From contig FLMG01003614.1 in NCBI GenBank assembly GCA_900088475.1, forward strand, positions 1 through 18,272: a stretch of 18,272 nucleotides of DNA. The letters are read 5' to 3'. Position numbers and translations under genes: made by a program. Source of the DNA: Hyphochytrium catenoides. Its lineage: Eukaryota; Sar; Hyphochytriomycetes; Hyphochytriales; Hyphochytriaceae. Below the pieces are notes generated by a model. The model worked only from the letters and a program-made list of their open reading frames with translations. It was not told the origin of the DNA and ran no database searches. This document shows, one piece after another, positions 7,933 through 17,861 of this stretch; position 1 is the first letter of the stretch; every line of letters starts with the position of its first letter.

Positions 7933-8736
7933 GGCCCTTCAACTCCTGTCCACTGCTTTGCTTCAAACTAGATCTTCAATCTTCTCCTGACAAGGTTCCC
8001 GGGTGGGGCCGCCGTTTAGTCTGAACACGGCATTATTACCAGCGCAGGAGGGAAGCTCTTGCCAAGACAGGAGGTTCGATGACTCATAGCGGCTCCTAGC
8101 GATGAAAGGCTTATTAAATCAAGGGCGCTGATAGGGATGAGTAGAAGGTAATTGTCCCTATATACGTGCATGCGATGAGCTTGAACCTTCAAAATGTGCT
8201 CATTCTACCGAGCTCTGTAGATTTCTTATGATCTCGAGCAGACTTTTCTTACTATCTCTGGCTTCCTCTCTGTGTCGTCGCATTATCTGTATCTCTATAG
8301 GCTAGGTCATGTATATCTAACCTCACTCTGTCTCTCACAATGGCGGAAGACTTTGATCTTCAGAAGATGGTACGAAAGACGATATATTTCACATCCTGGA
8401 TAATACCCTCGACATTGCCTCTTTAACGGTAGGTGTACGGGCGGATCGGGAATCAGCCTGTGTGATGCACAATCTGATTCTGATGTGTTCAAAACATGAT
8501 CGGAAGGAAGGTCATCATCACGAAAGCCGCGCTCACTCTACTTCCTCAAAGCTGCAATGCCTTGGCATCAGCAGAAGAAGACCTCTCTGTTTCTTTGCAG
8601 ACCTATTCTTATAAAGGAGAGGGAAGCATCTTCCTTGCTTGCCTGCTACCTCAGAAAAGGGGATTCGACACAGGGAGGGGTGCTGGATAGAGAGACAAAG
8701 CAGTACTCCGCGGTTGTGTTGCCAATGTGATATGGG
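7933..8736. other. Intergenic region between two minus-strand genes
   Basis: It covers the upstream flank of the voltage-sensor gene and the downstream flank of the reductase gene. From 7933 to about 8330 I see only stop-rich sequence that turns CT-rich near 8240-8340. A possible small plus-strand gene at 8340-8690 is listed separately. No canonical AATAAA for the reductase was found here. Confidence 0.5.
8340..8690 (+). CDS. Possible two-exon small protein (39 residues, uncertain)
   Basis: The ATG at 8340 (A at -3, G at +4) opens MAEDFDLQKM, then a donor-like GTACGA follows at 8370. A strong acceptor with a pyrimidine tract ends at 8600 (TTTCTTTGCAG). It starts a phase-0 exon at 8601 encoding TYSYKGEGSIFLACLLPQK and a short tail to the TAG at 8688-8690. 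The stop is 46 bases from the reductase stop on the other strand, so the two would be convergent. A second open frame through 8371-8600 (DIFHILDNTLDIASLT) offers a competing model. No family recognised. Confidence 0.25.
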
Positions 8737-11700
8737 TTACTTCTTCAGTAATGGAGCCAGCTCATCTACATACTGTGGCTTGGTCAGGCCGACCAGCACG
8801 CAATCGACTTGCACCGGGTGATTCAGGAGCCACTGCACAGCGTACTGCTGCAGTGGGGTGGCCCGTGAGATGGTCTCTCCAAGGGCTGACTCTACCTTTC
8901 TTCGAGTCGCCATAGCACAGGAGAGTTTGATCATCTTGCCGTAGGCCTCGAAGAACGATTGTAGCTGTGAGCGTCAACAAGTATGAGTGCCTTGATCAAG
9001 AGATGGGAAAGTGTGGGCAGTTGATCACTCCAAAGAAAAGGCCTGAGCCATAAGAGCGGCAGATGTAGGCAAACCGAGAATAGATCAAATGCGAAGGAGC
9101 GGAAAGACAACGTAAGAGCAACAGGCAGAGGCAAAGGACGGAGTGATGAACAGGATGACCTACATAGTAACCCTAGCCCTAGCGTGGAAGTACTCCTAAA
9201 CCATGTACCCTTACCATATCAGCTGATGTATCATCCATGCCTTCAAGCTTCTGCATTAGCAGCGGCACAATTCCTTGAGCTAGGTTATCCTCATAGTGCA
9301 TCACAGAAGTGAACTTTGTCCTATCGCGGTCCTTTGGTGCAAGGGTCAACAGACAGACGGAGGTTAGCTTGAAGAATAAAAGACAGAGTCAGTAGGCTTT
9401 GACTCTAAGCGCAGTGGGATTGGTCCACCAGTGGGCACAGGTAGACGATTTTGCAGAAATAGGACAGCCCGGCACGAGATGGGCCGAGCGAGTACGGAGT
9501 ACGACGCGACTGACAAACGTAGTACGGATAGACGTCATATAACATAGGACGCCGATGAGATAAAAAGATGAGTAAGCGTTGGAGACCAGACGGGGCTCAT
9601 ACCAGGTCTAGAATGAGGGTCCGGAGCCATTCGCACGCCTCGATTGTCTCAGCTTCCTCCTCAGTAGGCGTACCTAAGGAGGTCCGAAGGTGAGAATTCT
9701 GTCAGCGGTTTAGTTAAGGAGAAAGGGCTCTCCTCCCTCTCTTCATTTACCTGAAATTTGAGGGGTGAAGTGTTCTAAAATGTCTTGAAGACCCTGTGAA
9801 TATCTTCTCTCAATCTCACTTGCACTATTTTCAATCTCATCGTCAGCAAGCCGCCATGTTCCATCTTCTGTTATGGCGTTCAGTGGACGATTGACAAGGA
9901 TGTGCACACCTGAAGAGGGCATAGGGAAGTGTGGGAACCTAAGAGACTGAAGAACCTCCCACCAGCCTCTCCATGTAGGAGGCTGAGCGAGGACAGTCTG
10001 CGGAGAAATGGGACGATAGGACAAGGAAAGTTGCCTGCAGGCGCAGGGACTTCCGCACGCCACGAGACAAAAGGAGCTGACGAGAATAAAACCCAATATA
10101 AGTGACACCGTGTGGGATGTTGAAGCTCGCCCCTCACCATTCTCTTTAGCCCATCGGGCACAGCCATCCAGCCCATGAGGTTCCAAAATGTTACCAGGTA
10201 ACTCAATGGCGCGAAAGTTGTGCCTAAAGCCACGAAAAGTAAGTCATCCTGACTACAGAAGCATACACTCAATGATGGAGTGGCAGTTGAAAGGTCAGCT
10301 GCTACCCTTGAACAGGCCATTTACCTGTCATTACCAACTCTCATGGCTGCCGCCTTGGCAAGCTCTGTAAGCCCAACGTACGGCATTCTATACGGGGCGT
10401 TGGGACCCGCGCTGACAGAGTTACAACTTATTCCATAGCCCTTACAGGGGTGGAAGAAGAGGGCGAGGAATGCCAGAGACGAGAACAGGCGGACGGTGAG
10501 ACAGATATCGGTAGAGAAAGATAGAAGGTAGAAGCGGTATAGGTAAGGGCGAAGGCATCTCAGGTTTGACTTATAAAAGCACGCGCTGAAAGAAGTTAAG
10601 AGATAAACAGAATATAGATGAGGGTCTCAGGCAGGAAATTGGGAGGGCCGCCGGACTGACAGGAGATGACACCACAGAAGAGTCATTTAAGGGGCTCCAA
10701 CCTTGATTCTACCCTGCTTAACCTCTGATTCGAGAGCCACAAATGCGTCCCCAATTCGCCTGAGTAGCTCGTCATTATGGCGAAGCATGGCCAAAGGATT
10801 CTGCAGCTCTTCCGGTGAGCTCTTCATGGCCACACTCTCATAGAAGTGGTCAGGATTCTGAATCAGGTAGAGATCGATAAAGCTAGAAGAAAGTGAAGTC
10901 AACATAAGAAAGGCAGCAAGAACCGTTAGATCGAGCCCGCTCGGCCAAAGCTCATTAGAAGAGCTGCATGGGAGGAGGACACCGGGCCGGGAGCGCAAGA
11001 TATGACCACAGACCATTTGATGTACAGAAGCCTAGACACCAGGCCAAGTAACAAAACTATGTGTCCATCTTATAAAGCTAAGCAAGAAAGACTAGAGCTA
11101 TTCAATTTCCTCTATTTCAGTCTGCAGCATACCCGCAGTCAAGCCTTTCCAGGGAATTGGTCAGCTGCTGTTCTTGAAAGGCGGGATGGATACAATGCCG
11201 AACACCCTCCGCAACTCTAAGATGTTAAATTTAGATGATGACAATGCGGAAGTCGAGGAAAGAAGTGCAACAGTAAACCGGACTTATTAAAGAAATAAAA
11301 GGTCACGTTGTACGTCATTCGCTTGTGCCAGACGTTTGACATTTAGGGGTTCTTACTCTACGATTTCGGGTGGCTCAGGGGAGCCCTGAGTACCCTCAGG
11401 ACTTGGTGGGAGATAGCCATACTTCGTAACGATGTAGACGCTCTCTCGACCACTGTGACAGCAGACCACAACGAGAGAAAAAGCCGTCAGGGAACATTGT
11501 TTGAGCAAGCACACAAGAAGCGAAAAGCTGAGGCTAAGAAGAGAAGCTAACGAGAGACGGTGCTCTATAAAGCCTAGGCGACCAAGGGATGGCGGTGGCG
11601 CGCAACTGTCACTCACTGCTTTAGTGCTAAGCTGCCCTCCTTTAGCACTTTCTGGATCAGCTTCTCGCTCTGTCCTAGGCCTACAAAGATGAGGATGTTG

Positions 11701-12048
11701 CCGTTCTGCTTAGGTCCTGTTCTTTCCTCTGGTTCAAGATGACCTACCGTAGCTCGAGCTAAAGAGAGTGAAATGTCAGCAATGTGGATGCTACTTGACA
11801 GGAACAAGCAGAGATTATGGAGATATTTGTCCCAACCTTGTGTCAATTAGGTTTAGTCCCCTGCTCAGGGCAGCCTTCATCGCCTCCTCATTCTCCTTGA
11901 ACCCCAGCTGCATCCGAGCAGTGCCAATACCGAGCCTTGAGACGGGCTCTCCAGATGCAGTTGTGAGGATGTACCTCCGATTAGCTGCTATACGGCGAGA
12001 TACGCGATTGGCTTGCCATCGTGCAAAGTAGAAAGGAAAGGCGAGCAT
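8737..12048 (-). CDS. Aldo/keto reductase family protein
   Basis: This is an NAD(P)H-dependent (beta/alpha)8-barrel oxidoreductase of 474 residues; the substrate is unknown. Exons in coding order: 12048-11837, 11758-11748, 11680-11617, 11452-11357, 11216-11133, 10882-10702, 10440-10325, 10223-10138, 9909-9751, 9673-9603, 9331-9215, 8964-8737. Phases close exactly (1,425 bases). Family marks in order: PVSRLGIGTARM; the active-site pair D69...Y74 in IDTSSSYG; K106 in YIVTK; FIDLYLIQNPD at 157-167; GKI-like QGRIK, then GYGIS at 217; HNFRAIELPGN; VNRPLNAI; and C-terminal YAVQWLLNHP with VLVGLTKPQYVDEL. The usual catalytic His is Gln (Q164). About 100 extra residues between RPLNA and the last barrel helices make it longer than the usual 300-350. 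The N-terminus (MLAFPFYFARWQANRVSRR) is basic and without acidic residues, so organelle targeting is possible but unproven. Confidence 0.88.
11748..11758 (-). other. 11-base microexon carrying the catalytic Tyr codon
   Basis: It is flanked by CTCTTTAG| and |GTAGGT. Its 11 bases complete a Ser codon, encode Ser-Ser-Tyr (actually S72, S73, Y74) and give the first base of Gly75. It restores the family motif DTSSSYG with the standard D-to-Y spacing of five. Skipping would break the frame and remove the active-site tyrosine. Confidence 0.75.
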
Positions 12049-12148
12049 GCTTATAGCTAAGCAACTCCACTCCTTTGTGGATCGTAACCTTTCCGTTGTC
12101 CTAAGCTGCTCCCGTCTCCGCTGCCCTTCAAGCCCTAGGAGACTTCCT

Positions 12149-12430
12149 TCAGGTCTTTAAGGTCTGTCTTCTCACTGCTGCGGCCCTCTTCTCAGTCTTC
12201 ACCTTCTTCCTTCCAGCCGCTATGCTCTTTGTTGCTGCTTCAGCGCTCATCTCGCGCTGCTCCGGGTGCCGTTCCCTGCCTTCGCCGCCCAGCTTCTGGA
12301 GAATCAGAATCTTGCCAAGGAGAACGTAGCTAGATGGCCTTCCTCCCAGAGCTCCCCCTGGGGCTACAAGGAGCCGCCAGTTAGCGGCTATTGCTGTAAC
12401 CTCCCTGTTAATCTGAGGGTCACGGGTCAA
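12149..12430 (-). CDS. Hypothetical open frame, function unknown
   Basis: A minus-strand frame of about 93 codons ends 101 bases upstream of the reductase start codon. Its head has no ATG, but an acceptor-like CCCTCAG precedes ATTAACAGG near 12410. The only internal ATG, at 12250, would give 33 residues starting MSAEAATKSIAAGRKKVK, a very basic peptide. It could be a terminal exon of an unseen gene, an upstream ORF of the reductase transcript, or chance. Confidence 0.2.
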   Translation of the reverse strand: MTRDPQINREVTAIAANWRLLVAPGGALGGRPSSYVLLGKILILQKLGGEGRERHPEQREMSAEAATKSIAAGRKKVKTEKRAAAVRRQTLKT

Positions 12431-12545
12431 GCTTGTGAGGATTCAGGCGTATGATCTTAGCTACTTAGAGGCGGAGGACATGATGGGAAGCGGAATATTA
12501 TTGGGAAGGGAAGGTTGGCAGCAATTTGTCTACCAAAGGCTGCTG

Positions 12546-12577
<32 letters not shown>

Positions 12578-12643
12578 GTGTCTTTCTCTGTCTCTCTCTC
12601 TGTCTCTGTCTCTCCCCTCTCTCTCTCTGTCTCTCTCTCTGTC

Positions 12644-12691
<48 letters not shown>
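12546..12691 (+). repeat. CT microsatellite with periodic G
   Basis: About 146 bases of CT dinucleotide repeat on the plus strand, interrupted at intervals by G so that the unit TCTCTCTG recurs; the last 40 bases are pure CT. Long polypurine/polypyrimidine tracts like this can form triplex DNA and are prone to length change. Confidence 0.9.
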
Positions 12692-12698
<7 letters not shown>

Positions 12699-13341
12699 AC
12701 CTTCAACCATCCCTCAGTCTTCTTCCTTTAATTCTCTCTCCTTTAGTTTCCTCCGCCCCAGCAAAATGTCTACATCTCTTGCTCTTGTTCCCTTCTCTTG
12801 TCTCTCTCAGAATCTCTCTGGTGCTCTCCTCTCTCTCACTCACTCCTTTCGCTCTCTCTTTCCTGTTGCTCTCTCAGACTCACGTCCCCTTAGCACCTTC
12901 TCTCTCTCATGTCTCCTTCCTCTTGCCTTGCCTTATTTCACCTCTTCACATGGTCCTTGCTCTTTCTCTTCCCTCTCTGCGTGCTTCAACGCTGCTCTAA
13001 AGCAATCCCTCTCTTCATGTCATTCGTCTCTCTATGAAGACCTTTTCCTCTTTCACTTATGTCGCCCTCCTCGTCCTGCTTCTTCTTAGCACCCTCACCA
13101 CTTCTCACAGAACGTCCTGAGCCTTCTTAGGGAAGACTCATCTCTCTCTTGGTGCTCCTATTGCTCTCTTTTCTTTTCTCATTCCCTCTTCTCGTTCCCG
13201 CGGCTTGCGGCAGAGGGCAATTCTTTCCACTAGCGACTTGAAGTGCAAAGGATTTTTCGCTTTGGGAAAGAGTTTGCACGCACCGTAGCTTGAGAGTGAG
13301 TCAGGGACTTTTAAGAACCAGCGGGTACAGCCAGCCCAGGA

Positions 13342-14890
13342 ATGGCCTCACAGTCCGAGCACCAGCTCGCCCTGGCGGTAGAGGAGCTGACAAAGAAGAA
13401 GCTTGACCTGCTAGAGCAGCAGAAGGCCGTGGCAGACAAGTTCCACACCGCGCTAACAGGCCCGGTGAGGGTGTTGCTTCCGCTCTCTTTTGTCTGTTGA
13501 GCACGTTCACTTTGCGTTTCCCATTGTGTTTCTCTGTTTCTCCCTGTCTTCATCCTTCTCTTCTCATGGGGCTTTCTGGTCGTAGAGGAATTATCTTTCT
13601 CGCATGTAACATCTCTCTCTTCGTTCTTTTGCGGTGTTATCTCTGTTCCTGCTGCATCTCTTAGAATGGACTGAACGAAGTCTCTCGGTTGACATGCAAG
13701 AACCTTGAAGCAGCGGTTGCAGCCTCTCGCCGACCTGGCTCTCTGCGGTATTATGAACCGCCAGAAGAAGCAGTGAAGTTTGTCAAAGACAAGGAGCTGC
13801 AGACTCTGAATAGTAAGCTCCTCAAGCTGCAGACAGACCTTCAGACGGTGAGTCCGTTAAATTTTTAACATTGAGTTTCCTTTGTCTCTTATCACATTCC
13901 CTTCTATATCTCCCTCTCTCTATTCTTTCTCGTTCTGTCTTTCCCATTTTCTCGCTCTCAATCTTTTTCTCCCTCTCTCTTTCCCACTGTCTCTCTTCTC
14001 ATTTCTCTCTCTTTCTATTTTGTTCTCTCTATTAGTCCTCTTTCTCTTCCTCTTGGTCGGTCAGTCCCTTGCTCTCTCATCCTCTCGCTCTCGCTCTCCC
14101 TCTTTCTCCCTTCTTACTTTCCTTCGCCCTATCTCTCTCTCGCTACGGCCAGTTCACTCAGCTTTCTGTTCTCTCGTCACTGAAAGCTTCTTACTCTCCT
14201 TAGCATAATTGGTGCATGTGGTCCATGCATATCATGGGTTTTAGGTCTTCAATTCTCCGTTCTGGCATCTCTTCCTGCTCTTTCTCTAGATCCGTCAGTG
14301 TTAGAAGAGCTAACTATATGGTCCGGCTGATGTAGGTGGAGGAAGATTTGCAGCGAGCCAGGGAGAAGCTACAGGAGATACAGCGACAAAGTCCTCAGCG
14401 GGACGTGAAGGATTTGAAAGAGGTGAGAGGCCAATCGCTAGTCAGGTCTACGTCCACCGCCTTTTCTTCTGAGACTTTTCAGTACTTTGTGCTGATGCTC
14501 TTCTTCCCGCCCATGCTAGCTCTCTCGTCTTCCTCCCTCTCTCTCTTTTGACCTAGTATTTCTGCTACATTCTGATTTTCGTCCTAGTGGTTTGGCACCC
14601 ATGGAAGTCCAAAGCCTCAGGCGCCAGGGTATCTCACAGCATTCGAAAAGAACCCTAAAATTTACGGCGGTACTGAGCACTATCCAGGTAAATGTCACTT
14701 GTCACTTGTACGCTCTGGCTGCTTCTCGGCTCAGAGCTATCTTTGCCCTCATAACCGCCCCGATCTCCCTCTGTCTCTCTTGGAATGGCTCTCCACTGTT
14801 TCTCAACTCGTGCCGTCCAGCTTTCAAGAGCCAGGCGACTGTGATGAAGAAAGGAAGACTCACACGGTAGCAGACCTACGGGATTATTAG
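13342..14890 (+). CDS. Small coiled-coil protein, function unknown
   Basis: Exons are 13342-13464, 13665-13847, 14336-14422, 14588-14687 and 14829-14890, giving 555 bases and 184 residues with all phases matching. The start ATG has G at -3 and G at +4. Residues 5-35 (VEELTKKKLDLLEQQKAVAD region) and about 84-121 (ELQTLNSKLLKLQTDLQ onwards) have heptad patterns typical of coiled coils. A linker carries SLRYYEPPEE. The C-terminal third is a distinct block starting WFGTHGSPKPQAPGYL and going on with NPKIYGGTEHYP and an acidic end ADLRDY. That block looks like a conserved motif, but I cannot assign it. A competing acceptor at 14820/14821 would give a different 16-residue tail ending at 14870; the chosen one gives the more natural HYPEPGD. 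A role as a scaffold or complex subunit is only a guess. An AATAAA lies 58 bases after the stop. Confidence 0.65.
13848..14335 (+). other. Pyrimidine-rich intron 2 of the coiled-coil gene
   Basis: The intron is 488 bases; from about 13880 to 14190 the sense strand is dominated by CTCT, TTTCTC and CTCGCT runs. The open frame visible here (Leu/Ser/Phe-rich) is an artefact of that composition. Donor GTGAGT; acceptor GATGTAG preceded by CTAAC and CTGAT branch-like sites. Confidence 0.65.
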
Positions 14891-14947
14891 GTCTAAGAAG
14901 AGCGGGAAGATGGCTTCATCATAGGCATAGCAAGGATGCATCGCCCC

Positions 14948-14953
14948 AATAAA
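14948..14953 (+). terminator. Poly(A) signal of the coiled-coil gene
   Basis: AATAAA on the plus strand, 58 bases after the stop codon of the coiled-coil gene. It lies before the stop codon of the convergent F-box gene (15114). Confidence 0.5.
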
Positions 14954-15113
14954 CAAGCACTAGGTTATATGTATAGTGCTCTGATAAATCGTATGAGGCT
15001 CCAGGAGAGGAAGAAAGTCGTCAAGCGTCTTCCTTGGCTCAACTCTATCCGTATTTCCTCTTCTACTTCTCTATTAATTGCTTCAATCTATAAATAATGC
15101 TGCTATTATCCTC

Positions 15114-17861
15114 CTACGCGCTAACCCCATTGAGCAGCTGGTTCATTGAGGTCGAGAACTCATGAGCAGAGAGAATTCTGTGACTGTTCACTAGGCCTTC
15201 CACAAAAGATTCTGCATCCTCTGTCGACACGTAGCAAGCTTCGGCTAGCGCTGACGCTACGTCTTTAGGACTGTAGCCATGCTGGGCTGCAGCAGCAAAC
15301 ATACTGCACGGCAGAGAGAGAAGTAGGCGTCATAAGGTGATGGGAAAGAATACGGTTCTGAACAGTCTAAGTAGAAGGCGAGGCCCACTGAGTAAAGGGC
15401 CACGAGGTTCACGAGATGACAGATAGTCCTATAAAGACAAGGCGTTCTGTACACTTCAGTTCTTGAGAGCTTTCCCCTGTCATTACTAGAAAACGTTATC
15501 GAGTGCAACGCAATGGGACACAAGTCGCCACAGACAAGGGGAGAGACACTACAAAGCAGCTCAACAAAACCGTTTATGCTCACCTGCAGGCTGTCTGCTT
15601 ATAACTGAGTCTCGCACCCAAGAAGAGTGCTCTAGCCACTGCTCGAAGCCCACCACTGTTCAGCCGAAAGAGAATCTTGGCAATCTTCGATGGATGAAGA
15701 CCCACGCCGCCCTGTAGCCACCACTGTTAGTTTATACCTTTAAAGAGTCTAGGCGTTTTCCCTTCACGACACCAGTGCTATCCTTCGTGCATCCTAACCC
15801 GTAGATAACTTTGCCTAGAGGCTTTGGAGCCTAGGTTTGACTCCACTTGAGCTCCTTGGTTAGGAATGCACTACCGTACCTTGACATAGAGAGAATATAC
15901 CACGGCATCTAAAGCTGCCAATGCATGAAAGAGAGCAGCGGCAGCATCTTCTAAGGTCATTCCAGCGCCCTAACCAAGAGTGGAAGTGGAGAGAGAGAGG
16001 AACGGTTTAATGTTCCTTCTTGCGTCTACTAGGGTGACAAAGATGGACTAAAGAGAAGGAAGAGACAACGAGAGAGAGAGAGAGGCCTTGGTACCTTCTG
16101 ATGGTGCAACGCCCAAGCAACCACCTCCATAGGAAAGTTGGCCCTGAGGAGGGCACAGGCCGTATCATCAGCCGATAGTGCCGCTCCAGCCTTGGAGTGC
16201 ATGGCCTTGGCAATTTCCTCAACGCTCATGTTTGCACCATGGGAGCTGTAGAGTGCCTGTGCCACCTCAGAGTAGAGAAGGCCTAGATCTAATTGATCTC
16301 GAAGGCTCTAGAGGAATAACGCATAAAGACGTATGTATGGTCAGCAGAATGTCACGCAAAGAGACAAAGAGAGCAACTGAATAGGTACAATCATGCTCGA
16401 AAGAGTAAGGAATAAATGTTCCATGTCCGTTGGAACAGTCGGTAGAGCGCTTATGTATGGCAGAGGGTAACAGCCTGGCCTATAAAGACTGCCAGAGGTA
16501 CAAGAGTATCCGTGGCGAACACGAGCAATGAAAACCAAGTAAGCGGAAGAAGAGGTCCTGGCGTCCACTGTCTCACCTTGCCTATCAACACCAATGACCT
16601 AGCGATGTATTCAGGCAACGCACCGAGGGCGACTAGCCCTGAGGCCGCATTGCATAGCAGATGACCGTTCTTGAGAGAGTTCCATGGATATTCCTCCCCT
16701 TGCATAGGCAGGAGACCTGTGCAGTCCAAGGTAACTCTCGAGCAAGATGAAGAAGAGAGGCCATTTCTCTCCTGCTGTTCTTTTCTCTCTCTGTCTCGCT
16801 CGTATTCTTGGCGGTAGAAGAAGGAGAGGAACTGGACTATAGTGTCTACTGGCCAAAGAAGACGCGTGTAGAGATTGCAGACGACACTTTCGACGGATGA
16901 GCCGTAGCGGGCTAGAAGATGACAGGCAACCACTCGCCTATGTATGGGAAGCAGAGGAACGAGAGGGAGCGCTGGATCTCGCTTGCGCCCTCCCATGAGG
17001 TTATGTCCCTTCTGCTTCCGGGCACAGCTAAAGGCAGTCTTCCTTTTCTTTTCCCATCTCCCCGTCACTTCTTCTGTTGGTTCTTCCTCAGGTCTTGGCC
17101 ACCGTCCGTGTTTACAATCTTCCCTGCTATATAACCTCACAGCCGCGAGAGAAGAAGAAGAAGAGCGTTTTCTTCGCTTTCCTCGCTTTAACGTAGAGTG
17201 AGCAGAAAGAAGCTCTTGCAAGGATACAAAGGCGTCTACCCAGTCATTCCGCGGCACTAAGCGGTACAGGTTATCCCATAAAATGGATTCTGCAGACAAG
17301 TGAGTGTAAGAAAGTGGCTGTCAAGACCAGAGAGAGAGAGGGAGAGAGAGAAGAAGAAGAAGAAGAAGAAAGGTAGGAGAGAGAGACAAGGACCAAGACG
17401 TTTGAAAGAAAATAACAAAGAGAGGAAACTTAGCGGCAAGAGAAGAAGCGGACAGAGATGAAAATTGGTGGTCAAACAAGGCAAAGTCTACGACAAAGAT
17501 TAAGAAAGTACACGAGACATAAGAGGAGCCGCTGAAAGAGAAGGCGAGAGAGAGGACCGAAAGGAAATAAGGACAGAGAAACGGAGAAAGAGAGAGAGAG
17601 AGAGAAAGAAAAGGAAACGAAAGAGACACGCTTACCAGAGACCACATAGCTGCAATCTTTAGAGACCAATCTCAAGTGGGATAGCTCCTCGAGAGTGAGG
17701 AACTGCAGCCAGTGAAAGTGAATGTCATCGCCTAACGCTAAGAACGAACTCGCCCCGTTCTCTCGCTCTGGCCCGTCTTCTCTCTCCTCAGACTCTGGCT
17801 GCGGACTACCAGCCGATGAGGACGCCGAAGAATCTTCTTCAAGTTCGGGAAGTCCCTCCAT
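15114..17861 (-). CDS. F-box protein with alpha-helical repeat array
   Basis: Likely substrate-recognition subunit of an SCF (SKP1-cullin-F-box) ubiquitin ligase. Exons in coding order are 17861-17636, 17289-16577, 16307-16095, 15969-15880, 15711-15584 and 15303-15114, giving 1,560 bases and 519 residues with phases closing. Residues 1-42 are acidic and Ser-rich. The F-box covers about 43-86: FHWLQFLTLEELSHLRLVSK then ILWDNLYRLVPRNDW, with intron 1 inside it. A Lys/Arg/Ser-rich linker follows. From about residue 180 to the end there are repeated short helix pairs of the form h..A.AL, for example VEEIAKAMHSK, ADDTACALLRANF, MEVVAWALHHQK, LEDAAAALFHAL, PSKIAKILFRL and PKDVASALAEA, predicting an alpha-solenoid for target binding. 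I cannot match the repeat to a named family. An insert at about 215-270 of exon 2 (ERDRERKEQQERNG and after) is low-complexity and could be an unrecognised intron of 3n length. An in-frame ATG at 17882 would add seven residues. Confidence 0.75.
17329..17372. repeat. GA/GAA microsatellite in F-box intron 1
   Basis: Plus-strand GA run followed by seven GAA units, hence CT/TTC on the sense strand of the F-box gene. It lies close to the acceptor of intron 1 (17290-17635). A second GA run occurs at 17585-17613 near the donor of the same intron. Confidence 0.85.

Larger units (their letters stand above)
12049..13341. other. Divergent intergenic region, pyrimidine-rich on the plus strand
   Basis: It separates the reductase (transcribed leftwards) from the coiled-coil gene (rightwards). 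Long open frames here coding for Leu-Ser runs are artefacts of the CT repeat. From about 12700 to 13200 the plus strand stays CT-rich with scattered CTCTCT. It may be a 5' UTR intron or promoter tract of the coiled-coil gene. Confidence 0.5.

Noticed and set aside
12435-13089. Long plus-strand open frames rich in Leu and Ser, and minus-strand Arg-Glu runs
   Set aside because: They are translations of the CT/GA repeat and its pyrimidine-rich flank; all frames stay open because the repeat has no stops.
13882-14208. 108-codon plus-strand open frame rich in Leu, Ser and Phe
   Set aside because: It lies in the pyrimidine-rich intron 2 of the coiled-coil gene and reflects composition only.
16441-16520. 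GGTAGAGCGC resembling a tRNA D-arm
   Set aside because: There is no GGTTCGAATCC-type T-arm, no anticodon stem and no acceptor stem around it; it lies in an F-box gene intron.
16919-17201. Plus-strand open frames of 71-85 codons
   Set aside because: Antisense to F-box exon 2, whose frame is supported by phase and by continuity with the F-box.
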